Part shown: one piece after another, positions 9,043 to 18,003 of the stretch
Layout of the letters: every line of letters starts with the position of its first letter
How positions within the stretch are numbered: position 1 is the stretch's first letter
Assembly: GCF_014217625.1 (NCBI RefSeq)
Contig: NZ_CP043641.1
Span: forward strand, 1,426,001 to 1,490,000
DNA from: Leifsonia shinshuensis
Lineage (GTDB): Bacteria; Actinomycetota; Actinomycetes; Actinomycetales; Microbacteriaceae
DNA: 64,000 bases
Direction: 5' to 3'
Position numbers and translations under genes: made by a program
The notes under the pieces: generated by a model
Databases searched by the model: none
The model's input: only the letters and a program-made list of their open reading frames with translations
What the model was told of the DNA's origin: nothing

Positions 9043-10143
9043 CTATCCGGCTTCGACCGTGCTCGGCTCGACCGACAGGTCGCTGCCGCCCTCGACGGTG
9101 ATGCGCCGGCCCACCCGGACCAGCTGCGGCTCGTCCGAGAACGCCCCCGCGAAGAGCGCCTCTCCCTTGCGGAAGGTCGGCGACTGCTCCAGCACGTGCG
9201 GCGGCACGAACCCGAACACGTCGCCGATCTCGTCCAGGTCGCGCGGCGAGTTCATCCGCATCAGGCCGAGGTTGTCGCACTGCGACAGCACGTTCGGGTG
9301 GATCTTGGTCGGCCGCTGCGTGGAGAGGAACAGCCACAGCCCGAACTTGCGGCCCTCCGCGGCGATCTGGATGAGCTGCTCGGTGAGCTGCGCCTCCACA
9401 CTGTTCCGCGGAACGGGCGGGCAGAAGTTGTGCGCCTCGTCCAGGACGATGAGCAGCGGCTGGCGCTCCATCCGCTTCTCCCAGAGGTGCTCCAGCACGC
9501 ACAGCGCGGCGGCCTGCGGCTCGGCCTGGTGGGCGAAGCCGCCCACGTCGAGCACGGTGACGCGCGGCCGCTCGTCGATGGTGTCGACGACGGACGCGCC
9601 ACCGAACGACCAGAGCGGCCAGTTCAGGATCTCCAGGTTGTCGATCCGCATCCCGAGCCGCCGTCGAGCCGGGTCGTCGGAGGTGGCCAGCGCCTCCAGG
9701 AAGCGCGCCTTGTCGAAGTGCTGCCCTGGCGACTTGTCGAGGTGCAGGAGCGCGTTGTACTCCTCCTCGTCGGCGATCGGGTCCAGCCTCCCCACCGCCG
9801 CCTGCGACCGCACGCTGAGGTCGACGTAGCGGGCGTGGAGCTGCGGCTCGGTGTGCGTGCTGGAGTGGAAGACGCGGATGTCGAACCCGGCGAACCGCTC
9901 GCGCTCGTCGGGCGCGGCGTCCTCCCGCGTCCGCGACACCCGCACGAAATCGGCGTTCGGGTCCAGCACCGCCATCGGCAGCTCGGTCTGCAGCAGCAGC
10001 TGCTCCAGCACGACCCCGAGCGCGTAGGTCTTGCCCGAGCCGCTCTGCCCGCACCAGAAGGTGTGCCGGTTGAAGCGCGACCCGTCGATGACGGCGGGAC
10101 GCTCCGGGGCGTCGACGGTGGTGCCGATGGTGAGCGGGATCAT
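9043..10143 (-). CDS. HerA/VirB4-like ATP-binding protein (DUF87 type)
   Basis: P-loop ATPase of the HerA-FtsK superfamily, 366 aa. The Walker A motif GQSGSGKT covers residues 32-39. The Walker B motif is LLIVLDEAHNFCP, followed by the sensor-like FLSTQRPTKIHPNVLSQCDN, in which the QRP motif typical of HerA and conjugation ATPases is clear. Members usually act as hexameric DNA translocases, but no nuclease (NurA) or defence partner is adjacent. Its start overlaps the GH15 stop by 4 nt (ATGA), so the two are translationally coupled, an unexpected pairing. No membrane segment is seen. Confidence 0.88.
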   Translation of the reverse strand: MIPLTIGTTVDAPERPAVIDGSRFNRHTFWCGQSGSGKTYALGVVLEQLLLQTELPMAVLDPNADFVRVSRTREDAAPDERERFAGFDIRVFHSSTHTEPQLHARYVDLSVRSQAAVGRLDPIADEEEYNALLHLDKSPGQHFDKARFLEALATSDDPARRRLGMRIDNLEILNWPLWSFGGASVVDTIDERPRVTVLDVGGFAHQAEPQAAALCVLEHLWEKRMERQPLLIVLDEAHNFCPPVPRNSVEAQLTEQLIQIAAEGRKFGLWLFLSTQRPTKIHPNVLSQCDNLGLMRMNSPRDLDEIGDVFGFVPPHVLEQSPTFRKGEALFAGAFSDEPQLVRVGRRITVEGGSDLSVEPSTVEAG

Positions 10144-11972
10144 CGTGCGGCCTTCCGGTTACTGGAGTTCTGGGCGGTGAGCGCGGCGTCCAGGGCGATC
10201 GCCGCCCGGATCAGCGCGAGGTGGGTGAACGCCTGCGGGAAGTTGCCGAGCTGGAGTCCGGCCGGGTCGATCTCCTCGGCGAACAGGCCGACGTGGTTGC
10301 CGTAGGTGAGCATCTTCTCGAACGCGTACTGCGCCTCGTCCAACCGGCCGGCGTCGGTCAGCGCGCAGACGTAGAAGAACGAGCAGAGCGAGAAGGTGCC
10401 CTCCTCGCCCGGCAGGCCGTCCGGCGACGCCGACGGGTTGTAGCGGTAGACCAGGCTGTCGGTGACCAGCTCCTCCCCGATCGCGTCGAGCGTGGAGAGC
10501 CACATCGGGTCCTGCGGCGAGATCATGCCGACCAGCGGCATCAGCAGGGTGATCGCGTCCACGACGTCGGTGCCGGGATGCTGCGTGAACGCCTTCCGCT
10601 CCGGGTTCCAGCATTTCGTGAAGACCTGCTCGTAGATCGCGTCGCGGGTCGTGATCCAGCGTTCCAGCGGCGCCGGCCTGCTGCGCTCGCGGGCGATCGT
10701 GATGGCGCGGTCGAAGGCGACCCAGCACATGATCCGGCCGTAGGTGAAGTCCTTGCGGCCTCCGCGGGTCTCCCAGACGCCCTCGTCGGGCTGATCCCAG
10801 TTGTCGGCGAGCCAGTCGAGGATGCCGACGAGCTTCATCCAGCCGGGATGCCCGATCTGCCGGTAGTCCTCCGCGATCGACAGCGCGTCCATCGCCTCGC
10901 CGTAGATGTCGAGCTGGAGCTGGTCGGCGGCCCCGTTGCCGATGTGCACGGGTGTGGAGCCGGCATAGCCCTCGAAGTGGTCGAGGGTCAGCTCCTCCAG
11001 GTCGGACGAGCCGTCGATCCGGTACATGATCTTGAGCGGCCCGGAGCTCTCGCCCACCTGCTCGGAGACGCGGTCGGCGGTCCACAGCGAGAAGGCGATG
11101 GCCTCCTCCTCGTAGCCGAGCGCGAGCAGCGAGTAGACCGAGAAGGAGGCGTCGCGGATCCAGGTGTATCGATAGTCCCAGTTGCGCACGCCGCCGAGCT
11201 GCTCGGGCAGGGCGGCGGTCGGCGCAGCGACGAACGCCCCGCTCGGCGCGTACTGGAGCAGCTTCAGCACCATCGCGGAGCGCTCGACGTCCTCGCGCCA
11301 GCGGCCGGAGTACTCGCTGCGGCCGACCCAGTCCCGCCAGAAGGCGACCGTCTCGCGGAACAGCCGGTTGCCGCGCGCACGGCCGATGTCGCGGGGCTCG
11401 CCGCGCGGCTCGGTCTCGAACGCGAAGATGCGCAAGTCGCCGGCGCCGAGCGCGAACTCCAGGTCGACGTCGCCGTCCATGAGCGCGTCGGCCGGCACGC
11501 CGTGCAGGGCGGCACTGGTCGTGTCGTCGGCGAACAGCACGCCGTTCTCGGAGGCCGTGGCCGTGTGCGCGCTCCGGCCGTAGTCGAACCGCGGCCGGCA
11601 CTCCAGCCGGAAGGTCAGCTCGCCGCGCACCACCCGGACCGCCCGAACGATGACGCGCCTGGCTGTCGCGATGCGCGGCTCGTCGGCGACGGGCATGAAG
11701 TCGATGACCTCCCCGACACCCTTCGACGACATGAACCGGGTGATCAGCACCGCGGTCTGCGGGAAGTACATCTGCCGGATCCGCACGTCGTCCGCCAGAG
11801 CGTGGATGCGGAAGAAGCCGCCCTTCTCGCGGTCGAGCAGCGACGCGAACATGGTCGGCGAGTCGAACCGGGGGGCGCAGAACCAGTCGATGGAGCCGCC
11901 GGTGGAGACCAGCGCGACGGTCTGCAGGTCACCGATCAGACCGTGGTCCGCGATGTCGGGGAACGCCTCCAT
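10140..11972 (-). CDS. Glycoside hydrolase family 15 (glucoamylase/trehalase-like)
   Basis: A 610-aa GH15 enzyme. The N-terminal domain has the typical HGLIGDLQTVALVSTGGSID block (DUF5911-like, residues 10-29), and the catalytic alpha/alpha-barrel contains RNWDYRYTWIRDAS and QLQLDIYGEAMDAL. Actinobacterial relatives include trehalases and glucoamylases acting on short alpha-glucans in the cytoplasm, which fits the absence of a signal peptide. The start is ATG 11972, with GGGAGG about 10 nt upstream. It is the first gene of a four-gene leftward operon (GH15, ATPase, aquaporin, membrane protein). TAGCAT at about 12020-12025 on the - strand could be the -10. The exact substrate is not certain. 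Confidence 0.92.
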   Translation of the reverse strand: MEAFPDIADHGLIGDLQTVALVSTGGSIDWFCAPRFDSPTMFASLLDREKGGFFRIHALADDVRIRQMYFPQTAVLITRFMSSKGVGEVIDFMPVADEPRIATARRVIVRAVRVVRGELTFRLECRPRFDYGRSAHTATASENGVLFADDTTSAALHGVPADALMDGDVDLEFALGAGDLRIFAFETEPRGEPRDIGRARGNRLFRETVAFWRDWVGRSEYSGRWREDVERSAMVLKLLQYAPSGAFVAAPTAALPEQLGGVRNWDYRYTWIRDASFSVYSLLALGYEEEAIAFSLWTADRVSEQVGESSGPLKIMYRIDGSSDLEELTLDHFEGYAGSTPVHIGNGAADQLQLDIYGEAMDALSIAEDYRQIGHPGWMKLVGILDWLADNWDQPDEGVWETRGGRKDFTYGRIMCWVAFDRAITIARERSRPAPLERWITTRDAIYEQVFTKCWNPERKAFTQHPGTDVVDAITLLMPLVGMISPQDPMWLSTLDAIGEELVTDSLVYRYNPSASPDGLPGEEGTFSLCSFFYVCALTDAGRLDEAQYAFEKMLTYGNHVGLFAEEIDPAGLQLGNFPQAFTHLALIRAAIALDAALTAQNSSNRKAAR

Positions 11973-12056
11973 GCCGGTAACCTCCCGTCCTGTCGTGCGC
12001 CGCCGGGCGCCGACGGCCGCATGCTAGCTCCGGGCGCGAGCGCGGCACCAGACCCG

Positions 12057-13688
12057 TCAGGCGGTCGCGGTCGTGGGCGGCGCGTCCTCGTTGTCGTCTT
12101 CGTTCGTGGCCTCCGGCTTCCCCAGCACACTCGACGGCAGGTTGCGCGAGAAGAACACCGCGCCGAGCGAGACCATCGCCAGCGCCGCGAACGAGAGCCG
12201 CAGCGCGTCCAGCTGGGACGCGCTGTACAGCGACGAGAGCTCGTTGGCCTGATCCTGGCTGAGACCGGCGTCCGTCGCGATCTTCGGCACGTCCGACACG
12301 GGCACGACCGCGACGCCGCCCTGCGTCTCCGCCGCGATCTGCTGCTGCACGGAGTCCGGGAGGGTGCTCGCCGCGACGGCTCCGGTGAAGAGCGTGGTGA
12401 GCGACGCGATCATCACCGAGCCGATCAGGGCCGTGCCGAGGGACGATCCCAGGTTCTGGTAGACGCCCTGCACTCCGCCGGCTTCGCTGAGCTCGTCCTC
12501 CCCGACCGCGGACATCGTGACGTTGCCGAGCTGGGAGGCGAGGAGCCCGAGCGCTGCGCCGGCCAGGAACATCCCGGTGCCGAAGATCCAGTTGTCCAGT
12601 TTGGTGTCCACCGAGCCGAGCAGCACCAGGCTGGACAGCACCAGCCCGTACTGCCCGATCCGGGCGATCAGCTTGGGCGAGAGCCGCCGCGCGAGCGCCG
12701 TCCCGAGGATGGAGAACAGCACGAGCGCGACCGACAGCGGGAAGATCCGCAACCCCGTCGAGAGCGCGTCCAGACCGAGGGAGAGCTGCAGGAAGATCGG
12801 CACGACGAAGAACAGGCCCGCGGTCACCGTGTACTGGATGCCCAGGCTCCCGACGCCCGCGCGGAGCTGCCGGATGCGGAGGATGGCCGTGTTCAGCAGC
12901 GGAGGCCTCCCCAGCCGGATCAGCCGGCGCTGCCGCAGGAAGAACAGCCAGAGCAGCACGGCGCCGATGCCCACGATGAACGGGACCGGGGACAGCCCGA
13001 GGACCGTGATGTCCTGCTGCGTCGGCAGGATCCAGCCCCACGTCTTCGTCTGCAGGAGGCCGTAGACGATGAGCACGAGGGCGGCGGCTGACAGCAGCAC
13101 CGACAGCATGTCGATGCGGATGTGCGCGCGCTCGCCGGTGTCCGACACCACGTTGCGGAACAGCAGCACGATCGCCATGATGACGACCTCGCCCGCGAAC
13201 ACGTACCGCCAGCTGGCGTAGGTCGTGAGGAACCCGCCGATCAGCGGGCCGACCGCGACGGCCACGCCGGAGGCGGCGCCGATCGTGGCGAACGCCGTCA
13301 CCCGCGCGTGCCCCGAGTAGTTGTTCGCGATGAGCGCCGCGATCGCCGGGATGACCAGCACGGCCCCGAGCCCTTCGACCACCGACCAGCCGAGGAACAG
13401 GACGACGATGTTCGGCGCGAGCGCCGTCGTGCCCGAGCCGACCGCGTAGACGATCGAGCCGATCACGAGCGCCCGCCGGCGCCCCCACACATCGCCGAGC
13501 TTCGCGCCGAGCAGCATGAACGCCGCCATCGTCAGCGTGTAGAAGGTGATGCAGGCCTGCATGGCCGAGATGGTGGTGTTCAGGTCCTTGACGACGGTCG
13601 AGATGGAGACGTTCATCACGGTGCTGTCGAGCGTCATCACGAACTGCGCCGACGCCAGCACCGTGACCGCGCCCCACTTGCTCGCCAT
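12057..13688 (-). CDS. MFS drug:H+ antiporter, DHA2 (14-TMS) family
   Basis: A 543-aa multidrug-type exporter. Motif A in the loop after span 2 reads GAKLGDVWGRRRAL, and the N-terminus (TVLASAQFVMTLDSTVMNVS) is classical for DHA2 proteins (EmrB/QacA type). About 14 hydrophobic spans are present, with an extracytoplasmic loop near the C-terminus (DSVQQQIAAETQGG...). The start ATG 13688 follows GGGAGGGGG, and TACCAT upstream could be the -10. It is flanked by unrelated genes and appears monocistronic. No adjacent regulator is visible and the substrate is unknown. Confidence 0.93.
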   Translation of the reverse strand: MASKWGAVTVLASAQFVMTLDSTVMNVSISTVVKDLNTTISAMQACITFYTLTMAAFMLLGAKLGDVWGRRRALVIGSIVYAVGSGTTALAPNIVVLFLGWSVVEGLGAVLVIPAIAALIANNYSGHARVTAFATIGAASGVAVAVGPLIGGFLTTYASWRYVFAGEVVIMAIVLLFRNVVSDTGERAHIRIDMLSVLLSAAALVLIVYGLLQTKTWGWILPTQQDITVLGLSPVPFIVGIGAVLLWLFFLRQRRLIRLGRPPLLNTAILRIRQLRAGVGSLGIQYTVTAGLFFVVPIFLQLSLGLDALSTGLRIFPLSVALVLFSILGTALARRLSPKLIARIGQYGLVLSSLVLLGSVDTKLDNWIFGTGMFLAGAALGLLASQLGNVTMSAVGEDELSEAGGVQGVYQNLGSSLGTALIGSVMIASLTTLFTGAVAASTLPDSVQQQIAAETQGGVAVVPVSDVPKIATDAGLSQDQANELSSLYSASQLDALRLSFAALAMVSLGAVFFSRNLPSSVLGKPEATNEDDNEDAPPTTATA

Positions 13689-13767
13689 GGCAGCCCCCTC
13701 CCGGGAAATCTGCCCGATGGTAGCCCGCGGGCGTTCGACGGCACCAGACCCGCAGCTGGCCGCGCGG

Positions 13768-14145
13768 TCAGCGCCGCAGCACGCGCAGGCTCTCTGGCGC
13801 CGGGAACGGCAGCGGGTAGTACAGCTGCGGCGCCCCGACCGCGCCGAAGTCGTCCTTCTTCGCCACGATCCGCTCGGGCGAGACCTCCGCCAGCCGCACC
13901 CGCAGCCAGGAGCCGTCCGGCTGCCGCAGCTCGTACAGCTCGGCGAGGTAGCCGATGCCCGCGTCCTCCAGGGTCTCCTCGGCCTCGAGCCAGCCGACCG
14001 GCCCGCTCAGATCGCGCCCGAGGAGATCGACGGGGACGAACAGGTCGCCGGTCATGCGGATCCAGCCGACGCGCTCGCCGTCGTGCCTGCGGTGCTCGAT
14101 CCAGTCGGCCCGGTCGGCGGCGTCGGTGTGATCCACGGCGCCCAC
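13768..14145 (-). CDS. Hypothetical protein
   Basis: A 125-aa soluble protein that I do not recognise. It contains RRHDGERVGWIRMTGDLFVPVDLLGR, then LYELRQPDGSWLRVRLAEVSPERIVAKKDD, with alternating hydrophobics suggesting a small beta-rich fold. The start is GTG 14145, or GTG 14136 three codons later. It is divergent from the DUF2252 gene (69-nt gap). The codon pattern matches its neighbours, and the frame is open throughout. Confidence 0.7.
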   Translation of the reverse strand: MGAVDHTDAADRADWIEHRRHDGERVGWIRMTGDLFVPVDLLGRDLSGPVGWLEAEETLEDAGIGYLAELYELRQPDGSWLRVRLAEVSPERIVAKKDDFGAVGAPQLYYPLPFPAPESLRVLRR

Positions 14146-14214
14146 CCTAACGGAAACTCTCTACCCGCCCGCCGCCCGCGGAGCTACCATGAGCGCCAGC
14201 CCAGGAGGTGCGTC

Positions 14215-15576
14215 ATGACGACGATCGCGACCCCGCTCACCGAAACCGAGCTCTACGACGCCGGGCGCGCTGCCCGCTCGCAGGTGCCGCGAACCGCGCA
14301 GGCGGAGTACACGCCGCCGCCCGGACGCGATCCGCTCGGCATCCTCCACGAGCAGAACGAGTCCCGCCTCCCGAACCTGGTCCAGCTGCGCATGCAGCGG
14401 ATGAGCACCGATCCGTTCGCGTTCTACCGCGGGACCGCCGCTCTGCAGGCCGCCGATATGCGTGGCGCTCCGACCTCGGGTGCCGAGGTCGTGATCTGCG
14501 GCGACGCCCACGTGAGCAACTTCGGCATCTACCGGTCGCCGGAGCGCGCGATGGTGTTCGACATCAACGACTTCGACGAGGCGTCGGTCGGCCCGTGGGA
14601 GTGGGATGTCAAACGCCTCCTGGCCAGTGTCGTGCTCGCCGGGCGTTCGCTCGGGATGGGCGGCTCCGATCTGCGCGCGATCGTGATCTCGGCGGCCGCG
14701 ATGTACCGCAACTCGTTGCGGAACGCCCTCCAGCAGACGCTCATCGGCCGGTACTTCCGGCCCACCAGCTTGGTCGACCGGCAGATTCTCAGCCCGGACA
14801 GCGAGCGCATGATCAAGCGCACACTCAAAGAGTCGGAGAAGCGCACCAGCGAGCGCGTCGCCCGGCGCTCCCTCGAGGAGGGCGGCGACGGAGGCGTCCA
14901 GTTCGTCGAGAACCCCCCCGTGCTCACCCGGCTGGAGCCGGACATCCGCTCCCTCATCGACTCGGTCTTCGCGGCGTACCGCAGGACCGTGCCGACGAAC
15001 CTCGCCCTGATGCTGTCGCAGTACACCGTGCTCGATGTCGCCCGCCGGGTGGTCGGCGTCGGCAGCGTCGGGACCCGCTGCTTCATCATCGCGCTCGGGG
15101 ATCCGACGGGCGACGTGCAGATCCTGCAACTCAAGGAGGCCAGCCGGTCCGTCGTCCAGCAGTACGGCGGGGTCGTGCCGGTCGTCGGCTACCTCGACCC
15201 GGAGCTGGAGGCGCTTCATCAGGGCTACCGGGTGGTCGGCTGCCAGCGCATCCTTCAGGCGGTGTCCGATCCGTTCCTCGGCTACTTGAACGTGGAGGAC
15301 CTCAGCTTCTACATGCGCATCTTCCGCAATCGGAACGCGTCGTTCGAGATCGCCGACATGAACCGCGTCCAGTTCGGCGAGTACGCGCAGTCGTGCGCGA
15401 TCGTCCTCGGCCGCGCGCACGCGCGCTCGCCGAAGGCGCAGTTCGCGGCCGGCTACATGGGGACGGGCGGCACATTCGTGCGCGCCGTCGCCGAGTGGGC
15501 GCACGCCTACGCGAACCAATCCGAAGCGGACTACGCGACGTTCGTCGACGCGATCCGCTCCGGCCAGTTCGGCTAG
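14215..15576 (+). CDS. DUF2252 family protein
   Basis: A 453-aa member of DUF2252, a family related to aminoglycoside-phosphotransferase-like kinases; no reaction is established. Conserved blocks are FYRGTAALQAADM, ICGDAHVSNFGIYRSPERAMVFDINDFDE, and LLQLKEA-like ILQLKEASRSVV. The GDAHxxNFG and FDINDFDE motifs resemble the catalytic and metal-binding loops of APH-type kinases. The start is ATG 14215, with AGGAGG at 14203-14208 (6-nt spacing). TACCAT near 14185 is a plausible -10. It converges on the flavin oxidase gene across a palindromic repeat. Confidence 0.9.
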   Translation: MTTIATPLTETELYDAGRAARSQVPRTAQAEYTPPPGRDPLGILHEQNESRLPNLVQLRMQRMSTDPFAFYRGTAALQAADMRGAPTSGAEVVICGDAHVSNFGIYRSPERAMVFDINDFDEASVGPWEWDVKRLLASVVLAGRSLGMGGSDLRAIVISAAAMYRNSLRNALQQTLIGRYFRPTSLVDRQILSPDSERMIKRTLKESEKRTSERVARRSLEEGGDGGVQFVENPPVLTRLEPDIRSLIDSVFAAYRRTVPTNLALMLSQYTVLDVARRVVGVGSVGTRCFIIALGDPTGDVQILQLKEASRSVVQQYGGVVPVVGYLDPELEALHQGYRVVGCQRILQAVSDPFLGYLNVEDLSFYMRIFRNRNASFEIADMNRVQFGEYAQSCAIVLGRAHARSPKAQFAAGYMGTGGTFVRAVAEWAHAYANQSEADYATFVDAIRSGQFG

Positions 15577-15587
15577 TCGCCGGCGCC

Positions 15588-15642
15588 GAGGGGCACGTAA
15601 ACGCCCTCAATCAGGCGTTTTCGGGGCGTTTACGTGCCCCTC
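15588..15642. repeat. Intergenic palindrome, family 1 (19-bp arms)
   Basis: Perfect inverted repeat: arm gaggggcacgtaaacgccc at 15588-15606, 17-nt loop, matching arm at 15624-15642. It lies between the convergent ends of the DUF2252 gene (15576) and the flavin oxidase gene (15650). The same arm sequence recurs at 61921-61983, also between converging genes. It may act as a bidirectional terminator or be a REP-like element. Confidence 0.85.
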
Positions 15643-15649
15643 GAGGGCG

Positions 15650-17029
15650 CTAGTCGAGCTCGTGCGCGGTGCGGATGACCCGCTCAGGGTCGTACGCCTG
15701 CTTGATCGCGCGCAGCCGCTCCAGCGTCGCGGTGTCGTAGAACCGCGACGGCGGGACCGCGGCCTCGCGGAAGTTGGAGTAGTCGCGCCCGCTCGCCCAC
15801 GGCTCCAGTGCGGCGCGCAGCCCGGCCACCTCGGCCTCCAGCACCGGCGCGAGGGCCGGGTCGGGCAGCATCCCGACCGCATAGACGAGGAAGCGCCCCG
15901 GCAGGTGGTCGACGGCCCCGCCGTGCTCGGCGGGCCGGCCGGCGGCGCCCCCGAGGTGGCGCAGGTCGATCGCGAGCAATGCGGTCTGCGCCTCCGGGCC
16001 GGCAGCGGCGAGCAGCGCCTCGATCGCGGCCTCTGGGAGGTCGTCGAGGATCAGCCCGTCGCCGATCGCAGGGACCGGCTGCGGCGGGTCCATGTGCACG
16101 AGCCCGAGCTGGGCGGCCGCGAGGTCGCCGAAGGTGTCGATCGCCGGGCCGAGCGCCCGCAACGGCTCCAGGACTGCTGCCGCCTCCGCCTCGGGCAGGT
16201 CGATCGCGCCGTCCACGCCGACGAAGGCCTGACCGCGCAGGAAGTCGGGGAGGTCCGGCAGCGGCGGGACGTGCAGCAGCCGGACGCAGGTCGTCGCGGC
16301 CTCGGTCAGGTCGCGCGTCCACTCCTCGTAGGCGCGCAGCACCTCCCCGGCGCGCGCGATCGGGTAGAGCAGCATCCCCGCGTAGACGGTGACGACCGGG
16401 AACACGCCGAACGTGAGCGCCGTCACGATCGCGGTGTTGCCCCCGCCGCCGCGCAGCGCCCAGAACAGGTCGGGCTCGGTGTCGGCCGTGACGTGCCGCT
16501 GCCGGCCGTCCGCTGTGACCACGTCGATCGCGGTGACCGCCGAGCAGCCGAGGCCGCGCTCGCGGGCCATCCAGCTGTAGCCGCCGCCGAGCAGGTAGCC
16601 GGCCACGCCGACGTCCGGCGAGGATCCGGCGAGGGCGGCGAGTCCGTGCGGCGCGAGGGCCGAGGTGACCTCGCCCCACAACACGCCGGCGCCGGCGCGC
16701 ACCTGGGCGGCCGCGACGTCGACCTCCACCTCGCGCAGACGCGACGTGTGCAGCAGCACGGCGCCGGAGAGGTCCCCGAGCGGCGCCGCGAGGTGGCCGG
16801 TGCCCTGCGGCACGACGCGCAGGCCGAGGTCGCGGGCGAATCCGACGACGACCGCGATGTCGGAGGCGTCGGCCGGCACGACCACGGCCTCCGGACGCTG
16901 GTCGGCTGCGAGGTTCCAGCCGAGCCGTTCGACGTCCCAGTCGGGATCGGCGGGCGTGACGACGCGGCCGGTCAGCCGGTCGGCGAGGTCTCGGAAACGA
17001 TCCGAGACGGCGGTCTCGGTGAGAGACAT
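15650..17029 (-). CDS. FAD-binding oxidoreductase, BBE/PCMH family
   Basis: A 459-aa flavoprotein of the berberine-bridge-enzyme type. The N-terminal FAD-binding PCMH domain has VVVPADASDIAVVVGFARD and VVPQGTGHLAAPLGD, where the usual GGH flavin-linking site reads GTGH. The C-terminal BBE segment is YSNFREAAVPPSRFYD followed by LRAIKQAYDPERVIR. Family members oxidise alcohols or sugars and pass electrons to oxygen. The start is ATG 17029, preceded by AGGAG with 7-nt spacing; the frame is open further upstream but lacks a better signal. No Tat or Sec signal is visible. The substrate is unknown. Confidence 0.9.
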   Translation of the reverse strand: MSLTETAVSDRFRDLADRLTGRVVTPADPDWDVERLGWNLAADQRPEAVVVPADASDIAVVVGFARDLGLRVVPQGTGHLAAPLGDLSGAVLLHTSRLREVEVDVAAAQVRAGAGVLWGEVTSALAPHGLAALAGSSPDVGVAGYLLGGGYSWMARERGLGCSAVTAIDVVTADGRQRHVTADTEPDLFWALRGGGGNTAIVTALTFGVFPVVTVYAGMLLYPIARAGEVLRAYEEWTRDLTEAATTCVRLLHVPPLPDLPDFLRGQAFVGVDGAIDLPEAEAAAVLEPLRALGPAIDTFGDLAAAQLGLVHMDPPQPVPAIGDGLILDDLPEAAIEALLAAAGPEAQTALLAIDLRHLGGAAGRPAEHGGAVDHLPGRFLVYAVGMLPDPALAPVLEAEVAGLRAALEPWASGRDYSNFREAAVPPSRFYDTATLERLRAIKQAYDPERVIRTAHELD

Positions 17030-17186
17030 AGCGGTGCTCCTGTTCGGGTGCTTGCGTTTTCTGGTGAGGGCCGCCGGCGGCCGGGCACGCACGGCGACGG
17101 GAGCAAGGATGCTCCTGCGGGACGGGTCGGCACCAGGGGGAAGTGAAAATTGCTCATCTGAGCAGGGTGCGTGCTGGACAGCGCCC

Positions 17187-17963
17187 TCAGTGCGCGCCGA
17201 GGAAGGCCCGGACCGCGTCCAGCACCTCCGGCGTGTCCAGGTGCAACCCGTGCCGTGCGTCCAGCTCCAGCATCCGGGCATCCGGGATCCCCGCGGCCAG
17301 CAGTCGCGCGTGCGCCACCGGCGTGAGCGCGTCCTGGCTGCCGTGGATCACTAGCGTCTCCGCGCGGATCCGGCCGAGCGCCTCCCGCGCGTCGTGGTCG
17401 CGGCTTGCCGCGAAGTGCCCGCGCAGCGCCGCCCGCGACGCGACGCGGTCGAAGAACCCGGCCACGGCCTCCGGGTGCGCCCGCGCCCAGTCCGCCTCGA
17501 AGAACAGCGGCAGCATCCGCTCCGGGTCCCCGCTCAGCAGGTCGCCGATGACGGCCGGATCGCGCCGGTAGCCGGCACCGCCGGCCCGGTCGCTCGCCGT
17601 CGTGCCGATGAGCACCAGCCGGCGCACCCGGGAGGGATGCTCGGCCGCCAGCCACTGCGCAGCCCGGCCGCCCATCGAGTGCCCGAGCACGTGCGCCGCC
17701 GAGACGCCGGCTTCGTCGAGCACGGCGAGCGCGTCGTCGGCGAACTGCCGCGTGCTGTAGGAGGCCGGGTCGCCCTCGCCGCTGTCGCCGATGCCGCGGT
17801 GGTCGAACACGATCACCCGGAAGTCCTCGGCGAGGGCGTCCGCGAACGGCCCCCAGCCGTGCATCCCGGTCGCCTGCCCCGCGATGAGGAGCAGCGGGAC
17901 GCCGCTGCCACGCTCCTCGAACGCGATCGGCGCACCGTCGTCGGCGGTCGCGAGAGGGGGCAC
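17187..17963 (-). CDS. Alpha/beta hydrolase
   Basis: A 258-aa alpha/beta-hydrolase fold enzyme. The nucleophile elbow GHSMGG has Ser96. The oxyanion region is LLLIAGQATGMHGW, FDHRGIGDSG is typical of the fold, and the catalytic His probably lies in DARHGLHLD near the C-terminus. Relatives include esterases, lactonases and 3-oxoadipate enol-lactonase-like proteins, so the substrate is open. The start is GTG 17963, with TAGACT (- strand, 17977-17972) 8 nt upstream and no ribosome site, suggesting a leaderless mRNA. It is divergent from the GNAT gene with a 40-nt gap. Confidence 0.9.
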   Translation of the reverse strand: MPPLATADDGAPIAFEERGSGVPLLLIAGQATGMHGWGPFADALAEDFRVIVFDHRGIGDSGEGDPASYSTRQFADDALAVLDEAGVSAAHVLGHSMGGRAAQWLAAEHPSRVRRLVLIGTTASDRAGGAGYRRDPAVIGDLLSGDPERMLPLFFEADWARAHPEAVAGFFDRVASRAALRGHFAASRDHDAREALGRIRAETLVIHGSQDALTPVAHARLLAAGIPDARMLELDARHGLHLDTPEVLDAVRAFLGAH

Positions 17964-18003
17964 GGGGTGTGAGTCTAGCGGCCGCCCCCGCTAGCATCGC
18001 GGC
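17964..18003. promoter_or_regulatory. Compact divergent promoter region (two -10 boxes)
   Basis: Forty bases separate two divergent starts. On the - strand, TAGACT (17977-17972) ends 8 nt before GTG 17963. On the + strand, TAGCAT (17992-17997) ends 6 nt before ATG 18004. Neither gene has a ribosome site, so both promoters appear to give leaderless transcripts, with their -35 regions overlapping the neighbouring gene. Confidence 0.55.

Noticed and set aside
7571..10054. Continuous 827-codon - strand frame suggesting a large fused protein
   Set aside because: Only the last 185 codons form a sensible membrane protein; the rest is a shadow of the aquaporin and ATPase genes, which have their own starts and motifs in another frame.
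9043..10143. HerA-based antiphage defence system
   Set aside because: The usual partner genes (NurA, Sir2, DUF4297) are missing; neighbours are metabolic and transport genes.
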